Below are positions 14,341-21,492 of a DNA stretch of 35,777 bases, in pieces. Location: NCBI GenBank assembly GCA_051867655.1, contig JBJDYV010000077.1, positions 1-35,777 of the forward strand, given 5' to 3'. The notes beneath the pieces are model-generated. The model saw only the letters and a list, made by a program, of their open reading frames with translations, had not been told where the DNA came from and made no database searches. The stretch's first letter is position 1; every line of letters starts with the position of its first letter. This DNA comes from JAJPXI01 sp051867655. Its GTDB lineage: Bacteria; Bacillota; Clostridia; Oscillospirales; Oscillospiraceae. The position numbers and the translations under genes are program-made.

Positions 14341-15660
14341 TTGAAAGTTGCATTTATTTCCCTGGGCTGCGCCAAAAATCTGGTCAACACGGAGCAGATG
14401 ATGGCCCTGTGCCGCGACGCGGGCTTTACCGTCACCGGCGAGCCCGACGGGGCCGACGTGGTGGTGCTGAACACCTGCGGGTTTATCGAGTCCGCCAAAA
14501 GCGAGGCCATCGACCAGATTCTGGAGCTGGGCCAGCTGAAAGCGGAGGGCAGGCTGAAAAAGCTACTGGTCGCCGGCTGCCTGACCCAGCGGTACGCGGA
14601 CGACATCCGCACCGAGCTGCCCGAAGTGGACGGTATGCTGGGCACCGGCAGCTACACCGACGTGGTCACCGCCGTGCAGGAGCTGATGGCGGGGGAGAAG
14701 GCGGAGCACTTCGGGGACATTCAGCACACCTACGAGGACGGAGAGCGCTGGGTGACCACCCCCGGCTACACCGCCTATCTGAAGATCGCCGAGGGGTGCA
14801 GCAACGGCTGCGCCTTCTGCATCATCCCCAAGCTGCGGGGCCGCTACCGCAGCCGCACCATGGACAGCGTGCTGGCCGAGGCCAAAGGGCTGGCGGACAG
14901 CGGCGTGCAGGAGCTGATCGTCATCGCCCAGGACATCACCCGCTACGGCTGGGATCTGAAGGACGGCACGACCCTGGCGGGGCTTCTGACCGGGCTTTGC
15001 AAGCTGCCCTTCCACTGGATCCGGCTGCACTACCTCTACCCCGAGGCCGTGACCGACGAGCTGATCGATGTGATCGCCCGGGAGGAAAAGATCGTCCACT
15101 ACCTGGACATTCCCATCCAGCACGCCAACGACGGCATTTTGAAGGCCATGCGCCGCCGCTCCACCAAGGCGGAGATCGAGACGCTGTTTGCCAAGCTGCG
15201 CGCCGCCATGCCCGACGTGGTCATCCGCACATCCCTGATCTGCGGCCTGCCCGGCGAGGGCGAGGCGGAGTTTGAGGAGCTGTGTGAGTTCCTGCGGGAG
15301 CAGAAGCTCCAGCGGGCGGGGGTGTTCCAGTTCTCCCCGGAGGAGGGCACCCTGGCCGCCGCCATGGAAAACCAGGTGGACCCCGAGACCGCCGAACGCC
15401 GGGTGGAGCTGGTGGTGGACCTGCAGTCCCAGATCATGGATGAATATAATGAAGAGCGTCTGGGCAGCGTCATGGAGGTCCTCTGCGAGGGCTTTGACGC
15501 CGACGAGGGCTGCTTTGTGGGCCGCACCTACGCCGACTCGGTGGAGATCGACGGCCGGGTCCTGTTCACCGCCGTCGGCAGGATCGAGCCCGGCACCTTT
15601 GTCCAGGTCCGCATCACCGGCACCGCCGACGGCGACCTGACCGGTGAGATCGAGGAATAA
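14341..15660 (+). CDS. rimO: Ribosomal protein S12 methylthiotransferase RimO
   Basis: A 439-residue radical-SAM enzyme that methylthiolates an Asp of ribosomal protein S12. The N-terminal domain has C10, C46 and C80 for the first iron-sulphur cluster. The radical-SAM motif CSNGCAFC gives C153, C157 and C160. A TRAM domain closes the protein (about 375-439). The start is TTG 14341, matching the conserved family N-terminus (KVAFISLGCAKNLVNTE). GAGGTGT lies upstream at suitable spacing. pgsA follows 12 bp downstream. Confidence 0.95.
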   Translation: MKVAFISLGCAKNLVNTEQMMALCRDAGFTVTGEPDGADVVVLNTCGFIESAKSEAIDQILELGQLKAEGRLKKLLVAGCLTQRYADDIRTELPEVDGMLGTGSYTDVVTAVQELMAGEKAEHFGDIQHTYEDGERWVTTPGYTAYLKIAEGCSNGCAFCIIPKLRGRYRSRTMDSVLAEAKGLADSGVQELIVIAQDITRYGWDLKDGTTLAGLLTGLCKLPFHWIRLHYLYPEAVTDELIDVIAREEKIVHYLDIPIQHANDGILKAMRRRSTKAEIETLFAKLRAAMPDVVIRTSLICGLPGEGEAEFEELCEFLREQKLQRAGVFQFSPEEGTLAAAMENQVDPETAERRVELVVDLQSQIMDEYNEERLGSVMEVLCEGFDADEGCFVGRTYADSVEIDGRVLFTAVGRIEPGTFVQVRITGTADGDLTGEIEE

Positions 15661-15672
15661 GGGGGAACGAAA

Positions 15673-16197
15673 ATGAACACTGCCAATAAGCTGACCATGC
15701 TGCGGGTGATTATGATCCCGGTTTTTCTGCTGGCGCTCTATCTGGACTTCCCGTTCAACAAAATCGTGGCCCTGGTCATCTTCATCCTGGCCAGCATCAC
15801 CGATTTTATTGACGGCTACATCGCCCGTCATTTCAACCAGATCACCGACTTTGGCAAGTTTATGGACCCCCTGGCGGATAAGCTGCTGGTGACCTCCGCC
15901 ATGCTCTGGTTCGTGGAGGTGGGCCAGATGGCCGCCTGGGTGCTGCTGATTGTCATCGCCCGGGAGTTCGCCGTGTCCGGCCTGCGCATGGTGGCCGCCC
16001 CCAAGGGCGTGGTCATCGCCGCCGCCTGGTCGGGCAAGATCAAGACGGCCTCCACCATGGTGTGCATCTGCCTGATGCTGCTGCCCATTCCCGCGGTGCT
16101 GAACACCATCTGCGTCGCCGTCATCCTGGTCACCACCGTCTGGTCAGGCGTCGAGTATTTTGTCAAGAACCGGTCGGTCTTTTCCGGGGCTGTGTAA
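15673..16197 (+). CDS. pgsA: CDP-diacylglycerol-glycerol-3-phosphate phosphatidyltransferase
   Basis: A 174-residue integral membrane enzyme making phosphatidylglycerophosphate, the first step to phosphatidylglycerol. The CDP-alcohol phosphotransferase motif is complete: DGYIAR followed by G and two Asp in DFGKFMDPLADK. It has about five or six membrane helices. The start is ATG 15673. The rimO-pgsA pairing is common in Firmicutes. The product family also includes close CDP-alcohol transferases, but length and motif fit PgsA. Confidence 0.93.
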   Translation: MNTANKLTMLRVIMIPVFLLALYLDFPFNKIVALVIFILASITDFIDGYIARHFNQITDFGKFMDPLADKLLVTSAMLWFVEVGQMAAWVLLIVIAREFAVSGLRMVAAPKGVVIAAAWSGKIKTASTMVCICLMLLPIPAVLNTICVAVILVTTVWSGVEYFVKNRSVFSGAV

Positions 16198-16208
16198 CAG
16201 TATAAATC

Positions 16209-16237
16209 TTGACACTTTTTTCGACCCGTGTTAATAT
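16209..16237 (+). promoter_or_regulatory. Promoter of the cysteine operon
   Basis: TTGACA at 16209-16214, a 17-bp spacer and TAATAT at 16232-16237 with an extended TGT. It drives the T-box leader that follows. Confidence 0.88.
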
Positions 16238-16244
16238 ACTACGG

Positions 16245-16478
16245 TAACTGAATATCGCGATGATCGGAAAGAGTAGCGGAAGTTTTTCCACGCAGAGAGG
16301 GTGCGTCACCGGCTGAAAGCGCGCCTGTGGGGAGAACCGCGAACGTGCGTCCGGGAGCGAGAGGGATGTGGAAGCCCTCCGGCAGGCCCCGTTACGGCCA
16401 TCGAGTAAAAAACGAGAGTGGAACCGCGGTTTACCATCGCCTCTCATGCCCTTTGGGCGTGAGAGGCGTTTTCTTTTT
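16245..16478 (+). promoter_or_regulatory. T-box leader, probably cysteine-specific
   Basis: A T-box riboswitch of about 230 nt. The T-box motif AGAGTGGAACCGCGG is at 16415-16429. Stem I carries the AGAGAG and GGCTGAAAG elements near 16292-16325, and the likely specifier codon is TGC (Cys) at 16346-16348. The terminator arms are 16439-16446 and 16460-16467 (GCCTCTCA/TGAGAGGC) with a T-rich tail to 16476. Uncharged tRNA-Cys would favour the antiterminator and transcription of cysE, the VOC gene and cysS, which agrees with the specifier. Confidence 0.92.
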
Positions 16479-16494
16479 GGAAAGGAGACCCCCT

Positions 16495-17124
16495 ATGACC
16501 AGACTCGGCGAGACCCTGCGGGCCTATCAGGCCCGCGACCCGGCGGCCCGCAGCCGTCTGGAGATCTTTCTGCTGTACCCCGGCGTACACGCCATTATTT
16601 TCCACCGCGTATCTCATTGGCTCTGGAAGCACCACCTGCGCTTTCTGGCCCGGCTGAATTCCCAGATCGCCCGCCACTGCACCGGCATCGAGATCCACCC
16701 CGGCGCTACGATTGGCCGCCGCTTCGTCATCGACCACGGCATGGGCATCGTCATCGGCGAGACCGCCGAGATCGGGGACGACTGCCTGCTGTACCACGGG
16801 GTCACCCTAGGCGGCACCGGCAAGGACCAGGGCAAGCGCCACCCCACCCTGGGCAACAACGTGATGGTGTCCACCGGCGCCAAGGTGCTGGGCCCCTTCA
16901 AGGTGGGGGACAACTCCCGCATCGCCGCCAACGCGGTGGTGCTGTCCGAAGTGCCCCCCAACGCCACCGCCGTGGGCGTGCCCGCCCAGATCGTCCGCGT
17001 CAACGGCGAGAAGGTGAAGCGCTACGTGGATGAGGTGGACCAGACCGACGTGGAAAACCCCACCCTGAAGAAGATCGAGGCGCTGACCAAGCGCATCGAA
17101 GAGCTGGAACAGAAACTGTCCTGA
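16495..17124 (+). CDS. cysE: Serine O-acetyltransferase
   Basis: A 209-residue enzyme making O-acetylserine from serine and acetyl-CoA, the first committed step to cysteine. It has the SATase N-terminal helices (about 1-60) and the left-handed beta-helix hexapeptide repeats (about 62-170). IEIHPGATIGRRFVIDHGMG includes the catalytic His/Asp region. The C-terminal tail (KKIEALTKRIEELEQKLS) is a short coiled coil. The start is ATG 16495 with AAAGGAG upstream. Control by the Cys T-box supports cysteine synthesis. Confidence 0.95.
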   Translation: MTRLGETLRAYQARDPAARSRLEIFLLYPGVHAIIFHRVSHWLWKHHLRFLARLNSQIARHCTGIEIHPGATIGRRFVIDHGMGIVIGETAEIGDDCLLYHGVTLGGTGKDQGKRHPTLGNNVMVSTGAKVLGPFKVGDNSRIAANAVVLSEVPPNATAVGVPAQIVRVNGEKVKRYVDEVDQTDVENPTLKKIEALTKRIEELEQKLS

Positions 17125-17133
17125 GGTGGCCGT

Positions 17134-17520
17134 ATGCAGCTGACCCAAATGCACCACATCGCCATCATCGTCTCGGACTATCCGAGGTCCCGGGAATTCT
17201 ACGTGGAGAAGCTGGGCTTTCCCGTTCTCCGGGAAAACTACCGCCCGGAGCGGGACGACTGGAAGCTGGATTTACAATTCGGCGACAGCGAGCTGGAGAT
17301 TTTCAGCAAGCCCACCGCGCCGCCCCGGCCCGGCTGGCCGGGCCAGGAGGCCCGCGGCCTGCGGCACCTGGCCTTCCGCGTGGAGAACATCGAGGCGGTG
17401 GTGGCCGAGCTGGAGGCAAAGGGCATCCCCTGCGAGCCCATCCGCCTGGACGAGTTCACCCACACGAAAATGACGTTTTTCCATGACCCCGACGGCCTGC
17501 CGTTGGAGCTGCACGAATAA
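17134..17520 (+). CDS. VOC-family (glyoxalase/bleomycin-resistance fold) protein
   Basis: A 128-residue vicinal-oxygen-chelate protein, the length of one monomer with two beta-alpha-beta3 modules. Metal-ligand positions are visible: His near MHHIAIIVSDY, E in LEIFS, His in LRHLAFRV and E in LPLELHE. It most resembles the YaeR/GloA2-like subgroup. The start is ATG 17134, 10 bp after cysE. Its place between cysE and cysS under a Cys T-box is unusual. A role linked to thiol or thiohemiacetal chemistry is possible but inferred. Confidence 0.88.
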   Translation: MQLTQMHHIAIIVSDYPRSREFYVEKLGFPVLRENYRPERDDWKLDLQFGDSELEIFSKPTAPPRPGWPGQEARGLRHLAFRVENIEAVVAELEAKGIPCEPIRLDEFTHTKMTFFHDPDGLPLELHE

Positions 17521-17540
17521 TCACAAAGGAGCTTATATAA

Positions 17541-18986
17541 ATGAAACTGTACAATTCCGCCACCCATAAAAAAGAAGAGTTCATCCCCCACGAGCCGGGC
17601 ATGGTGAACATGTACACCTGCGGCCCCACGGTCTACCACTTCGCCCACATCGGCAACCTGCGCTCCTATATCATGGAGGACGTGCTGGAAAAGTTCCTGC
17701 GCTATGAGGGCAACGACGTGAACCGGGTCATGAACATCACCGACGTGGGCCACCTGGCCTCTGACGCCGACACCGGTGAGGATAAGATGCTCAAGGGCGC
17801 CCGCCGGGAGCACAAATCGGTCATGGAGATCGCCCGGTTCTACACCGACGCCTTCTTTGCCGACTGCAAGAAGCTGAACATCAAGCGCCCCGACGTGGTG
17901 CAGCCCGCCACCGGCATGATCGATGAGTATATCACGGTCATCACCAGGCTGCTGGACACCGGCTACGCCTACCAGGCCGGGGGCAACATCTATTTCGACA
18001 CCTCCAGGCTGGAAAAATACTACGTGTTCCACTCCCATGACGAGGAAGACCTGGCCGTGGGCGTGCGCGAGGGCGTGGAGGAGGACACCAACAAGCGCAA
18101 CAAGAACGACTTCGTCCTCTGGTTCACCAAGTCCAAGTTCGAGGACCAGGCCCTGAAATGGGATTCCCCCTGGGGCGTGGGCTATCCCGGCTGGCACATC
18201 GAGTGCTCCTGCATCTCCATGAAGTACAACGGCGAGTACCTGGATCTGCACTGCGGCGGCATCGACAACGCCTTCCCCCACCACACCAACGAGATCGCCC
18301 AGTCCGAGGCCTATCTGGGCCACCCCTGGTGCAAGTACTGGATGCATGTCCACCACCTGAACACCAACGACGGCAAGATGAGCAAGTCCAAGGGCGAGTT
18401 CCTGACCGTCTCCCTGCTGGAGGAGAAGGGCTACGATCCCCTGGCCTACCGCTTCTTCTGCCTGCAGTCCCACTACCGCAAGGCCCTGGTGTTCACCTGG
18501 GAGAACCTGGACAACGCCGTCACCGCCTACAACAAGCTGATCGCCCGCATCGCCGCCCTGAAAGAGGAGGGCGAGGTGGACGCCGAGGTGTTCTATTCCT
18601 ACCGCGAGAAGTTCAAGGAGCAGGTGGGCAACGACCTGAACACCTCCATGGGCATCACCGCCCTGTACGACGTGCTGAAGGCCAAGACCAACGACAACAC
18701 CAAACTGGCCATCCTGCACGACTTTGACCGGGTGTTGGGCCTGGATCTGATGGAGAAGGCGGCCCAGGTGCGCGCCGAACAGGCGAAAGCCCAGACCGCC
18801 AAGGCCGAGGGCGGCTACACCATCACCGGCGAGGGCGACGCGGAGATCGACAAGCTGGTCCTGGCCCGCTACGAGGCCAAGAAGGCCAAAAACTTCGCGG
18901 AAGCCGACCGCATCCGCGACGAGCTGAAGGCCCAGGGCATCGAGATTGTGGACACCAAGGAAGGCACCACCTGGAAGCACATATGA
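17541..18986 (+). CDS. cysS: Cysteinyl-tRNA synthetase
   Basis: A 481-residue class I synthetase. The HIGH motif is HIGN (36-39) and KMSKS is at 279-283. C27 in MYTCGPTVY, the ECSC segment and HHTNE supply the zinc site that recognises cysteine. The C-terminal DALR-like and tail domains are present (about 340-481), so the protein is full length. The start is ATG 17541 with AAAGGAG at 17524-17530. It is the third gene of the T-box operon. Confidence 0.97.
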   Translation: MKLYNSATHKKEEFIPHEPGMVNMYTCGPTVYHFAHIGNLRSYIMEDVLEKFLRYEGNDVNRVMNITDVGHLASDADTGEDKMLKGARREHKSVMEIARFYTDAFFADCKKLNIKRPDVVQPATGMIDEYITVITRLLDTGYAYQAGGNIYFDTSRLEKYYVFHSHDEEDLAVGVREGVEEDTNKRNKNDFVLWFTKSKFEDQALKWDSPWGVGYPGWHIECSCISMKYNGEYLDLHCGGIDNAFPHHTNEIAQSEAYLGHPWCKYWMHVHHLNTNDGKMSKSKGEFLTVSLLEEKGYDPLAYRFFCLQSHYRKALVFTWENLDNAVTAYNKLIARIAALKEEGEVDAEVFYSYREKFKEQVGNDLNTSMGITALYDVLKAKTNDNTKLAILHDFDRVLGLDLMEKAAQVRAEQAKAQTAKAEGGYTITGEGDAEIDKLVLARYEAKKAKNFAEADRIRDELKAQGIEIVDTKEGTTWKHI

Positions 18987-19012
18987 CAAAAAAATCCAAT
19001 TTATGATATAAT
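18983..19012 (+). promoter_or_regulatory. Promoter of the surface-protein gene
   Basis: ATGACA at 18983-18988 overlaps the cysS stop. It is followed by an 18-bp spacer and TATAAT at 19007-19012 with an extended TGA. The leader then holds two GC-rich hairpins (about 19013-19042 and 19043-19055, GCTGC/GCAGC) before the start at 19084. Confidence 0.72.
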
Positions 19013-19083
19013 AGCCCCGTCCTCCCCTGGAGAGGGCGGGGCGCTGCTATGCAGCGGGCAAAACAGAAGGGCGGGGAACTGCC

Positions 19084-20004
19084 GTGAAAACAAGAAAGAA
19101 GATCATTCTCGGGGCCGGAATTGCGGCCCTTTTCCTGCTCGTCGCCGCGCTGGCCCCCAAAGAGGAAAAGCAGACGCAGTCCGCCGAGGCCGGGATGCGC
19201 TCCCTTGCCTTGGAGTCGGCGGCCGACACAAGCGATTTTCAGGCGGAGACCAATGAGACGGTCACGTTCCGCCGGGCGGAGCTGCAGATCCCCGCCGCCT
19301 GGTCGGCGGAGACGGCGGACGGTACGCTGTACCTGTCGCCCGCCGGCGCGTCGGCGGAAGAGAGCATCACCGTCAAGCCCGTGGCGCTGGAGGTCCCGGA
19401 GGGCGGCCTGGCGGACAGCGGACTGCAAAAGGCCGCCGCCGAGACGTTCTTCTCCGCGTACCGTGCGGACTATACGGATTTTACGGTCATCCAGGAGGAG
19501 TATGCGGCGGCGGGGGACGGCTGCCCGGAGCTGTTCCTCTGCGCCTTTGAAGGGGTGCGGGATGATGGGAAGGCCTCCCGGTCCGCCGGTTTCTTTGTCG
19601 TGGAGGACGAGCTGTATGTGATGGAGGTCCCGTGCAGCGAGAACGACCGCTACAACTGCACCGGGGACGCCTACCGCGTCCTATGCTCCGTGACCGCCGC
19701 GCCGGAGTCTGCCTGGGAGCCAGCCCCGGAACCCACCCCGGAGCCGACCCCCGAACCCACGCCCACCCCCACGCCCGAGCCGACTCCCACCCCGGAGCCG
19801 TCATCCATGCCCGCGCCCACTCCGGAACCGGCTTCGGAGGGCGTGGAGATGAACTATGTGCTCAACACCAATTCGAAAAAGTTCCATCTTCCGTCCTGCG
19901 GCAGCGTGAAGCAGATGAAGGAGAGCAACAAGCAGCTTTACACCGGAACGCGGGATGAACTGATCGCCCAGGGCTACAGCCCCTGCGGCAACTGCCACCC
20001 CTGA
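19084..20004 (+). CDS. Membrane-anchored surface protein with Pro-Glu-Thr linker and Cys/His C-terminal domain
   Basis: A 306-residue protein starting GTG 19084. Residues 7-24 form a signal anchor. A mixed alpha/beta ectodomain (about 45-210, unrecognised) is followed by a low-complexity linker of PEPT/PTPE repeats (about 214-252) that probably spans the cell wall. The last 50 residues (from YVLNTNSKKFHLPSC) form a small domain with H268, C272, C301 and C304. This resembles the Ada-type metal-binding module seen at the ends of secreted nuclease-like Firmicutes proteins. Zinc binding is inferred. The gene is monocistronic: its own promoter and terminator flank it. Function unknown. Confidence 0.82.
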   Translation: MKTRKKIILGAGIAALFLLVAALAPKEEKQTQSAEAGMRSLALESAADTSDFQAETNETVTFRRAELQIPAAWSAETADGTLYLSPAGASAEESITVKPVALEVPEGGLADSGLQKAAAETFFSAYRADYTDFTVIQEEYAAAGDGCPELFLCAFEGVRDDGKASRSAGFFVVEDELYVMEVPCSENDRYNCTGDAYRVLCSVTAAPESAWEPAPEPTPEPTPEPTPTPTPEPTPTPEPSSMPAPTPEPASEGVEMNYVLNTNSKKFHLPSCGSVKQMKESNKQLYTGTRDELIAQGYSPCGNCHP

Positions 20005-20014
20005 AAAGAACATA

Positions 20015-20067
20015 CGCCCCCCGGACGTGACCGTCCGGGGGGCGCGCGTTTCCGCGCTTGCTTTTTT
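20015..20067 (+). terminator. Double-hairpin terminator
   Basis: A 12-bp GC-rich stem (20015-20026/20033-20044, CGCCCCCCGGAC) is followed by a second hairpin GCGCG/CGCGC (about 20043-20057) and then TTGC and a T7 run. It ends the surface-protein transcript. Confidence 0.85.
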
Positions 20068-20086
20068 TGACACAATCTGCTACAAT
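20058..20086 (+). promoter_or_regulatory. Promoter of the EamA transporter gene
   Basis: TTGCTT at 20058-20063, a 17-bp spacer and TACAAT at 20081-20086 with an extended TGC. The -35 box coincides with the T tract of the preceding terminator. A TTGACA at 20067-20072 has no good -10 at the right spacing. Confidence 0.6.
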
Positions 20087-20134
20087 CCCGAATGTTGTAC
20101 AAATCGCAAAGCGTTGAGAAAAGGTGAATGTCGT

Positions 20135-21085
20135 ATGATCGGGAATGAAGCAATGAAAAAGACGCAGTGGAAGGGCGTGGTGATGCTGCTGCTGACCGCG
20201 CTGATCTGGGGCTCCTCCTTCGTGGCCCAGAGCGTGGGCATGGAGAAGGTGGAGGCCTTCACCTTCAACGGAATCCGCACGCTGATGGGGGCCGCCGTGC
20301 TGCTGCCGTTCATCCTGGTCCGGGACCGGATGCAGGCAAAGACCATGAGCGCGGAGCAGATCCAGGCGCGCAAGGCCATGGACAAGAAGACCGTGCGCTG
20401 CGGCATCCTGCTGGGCGTGGTGTTCTGCGCGGCCAGCAACTTCCAGCAGTTTGCCTTTGAGGACTCCACCTCGGGAAAGATCGCCTTCATCACGGCGCTG
20501 TATATGTTCTTCGTGCCCCTGCTGGGGCTGTTCCTGAAAAAGCGGGTGCCGCTGCTGACCTGGGTCTGCGTGATCTGCGGCTTTGTGGGCCTGTACTTTC
20601 TGTGCATCGACTCCAACGGCTTGGGCGGCATCAACCGGGGGGATTTCCTGGCCTTCATCTGCTCCATCTTCTTCGCGGTGCATATTCTGCTGATCGAGAA
20701 ATTCGCCCCCGACGTGGACGGCATCAAGCTCTCCTGCGTCCAGTTCATCGTGTCGGGCGTCATCTCCTGCGTGCTGATGTTCATTTTCGAGACGCCCCGG
20801 ATCGACGCTATCGCCTCCGCCATCGTGCCCCTGCTGTATTCGGGCATCATGAGCTGCGGCCTGGCCTATACCTTCCAGATCGTGGGCCAGAAGTACACCG
20901 AGGCCACGGTGGCCTCCCTGATCATGTGCATGGAGTCGGTGTTTGCCGTGCTGGCGGGTGCGGTGGTCCTCCACGAGCTGCTGACCGGCCGGGAGATCCT
21001 GGGCTGCGTGATCATGTTCGCGGCCATCATCCTGTCCCAGCTGTCGGAGTACATCACGGCAAAATTCAAATTGAAAAAAGGGTAA
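20135..21085 (+). CDS. EamA/DMT-superfamily permease
   Basis: A 316-residue inner-membrane protein with ten predicted helices in two EamA repeats (about 10-150 and 165-310). Typical segments are LLLTALIWGSSFVAQSVG at the N-terminus and SLIMCMESVFAVLAGAVVLHE near the end. The start is ATG 20135 with AAAGGTGA at 20120-20127; ATG 20153 is a weaker option. The family exports metabolites or amino acids, and the substrate is not evident. It converges with ebfC across a shared terminator. Confidence 0.9.
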   Translation: MIGNEAMKKTQWKGVVMLLLTALIWGSSFVAQSVGMEKVEAFTFNGIRTLMGAAVLLPFILVRDRMQAKTMSAEQIQARKAMDKKTVRCGILLGVVFCAASNFQQFAFEDSTSGKIAFITALYMFFVPLLGLFLKKRVPLLTWVCVICGFVGLYFLCIDSNGLGGINRGDFLAFICSIFFAVHILLIEKFAPDVDGIKLSCVQFIVSGVISCVLMFIFETPRIDAIASAIVPLLYSGIMSCGLAYTFQIVGQKYTEATVASLIMCMESVFAVLAGAVVLHELLTGREILGCVIMFAAIILSQLSEYITAKFKLKKG

Positions 21086-21120
21086 AAAGAGGAGCATCCG
21101 TTTGGGATGCTCCTCTTTTT
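21084..21120. terminator. Bidirectional terminator between EamA gene and ebfC
   Basis: A 16-bp stem (21084-21099/21105-21120) with a 5-nt loop, A5 on the left and T5-6 on the right. It serves the convergent genes on both strands and overlaps the EamA stop codon. Confidence 0.9.
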
Positions 21121-21132
21121 TGGAAAATCGTA

Positions 21133-21480
21133 TTAGAAGGGCAGGCCCATGCCGCCGGTCAGCTTCTGCATGCTGCTGGCCATGTCGCTCTCGGCGGCGC
21201 GGGTGGCCTCGTTGACGGCGGCCACGATCAGGTCCTGGAGCATCTCCACGTCCTCGGGATCCACGGCCTCGGGGTCGATGGTCAGGGACTTCAGCTCCCG
21301 CTTGCCGCTGACCACGGCGGTGACCACGCCGCCGCCGGCGCTGGCGGTGTACTCCTTTTCCTCCAGCTCGGTCTGCATCTTCTGCATGTCCTGCTGCATC
21401 TTCTGGGCCTGCTTGATCATGTTCATATTGATGCCGCCGCCCATACCACCCATGCCGCGGCTTCCGTATCCTTTTGCCAT
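21133..21480 (-). CDS. ebfC: YbaB/EbfC nucleoid-associated protein
   Basis: A 115-residue small DNA-binding protein encoded after dnaX, as in most bacteria. The N-terminus is Gly/Met-rich (GSRGMGGMGGGINMNM), followed by the long helix QAQKMQQDMQKMQTELEEKE and the beta hairpin VVTAVVSGKRELKSLTI. The start chosen is ATG at 21480, since AGGAG lies 8-9 nt upstream; a TTG three codons earlier overlaps that site. recR, which often follows, is absent: the convergent EamA gene lies there instead. Confidence 0.93.
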   Translation of the reverse strand: MAKGYGSRGMGGMGGGINMNMIKQAQKMQQDMQKMQTELEEKEYTASAGGGVVTAVVSGKRELKSLTIDPEAVDPEDVEMLQDLIVAAVNEATRAAESDMASSMQKLTGGMGLPF

Positions 21481-21492
21481 GGTGAACAACTC

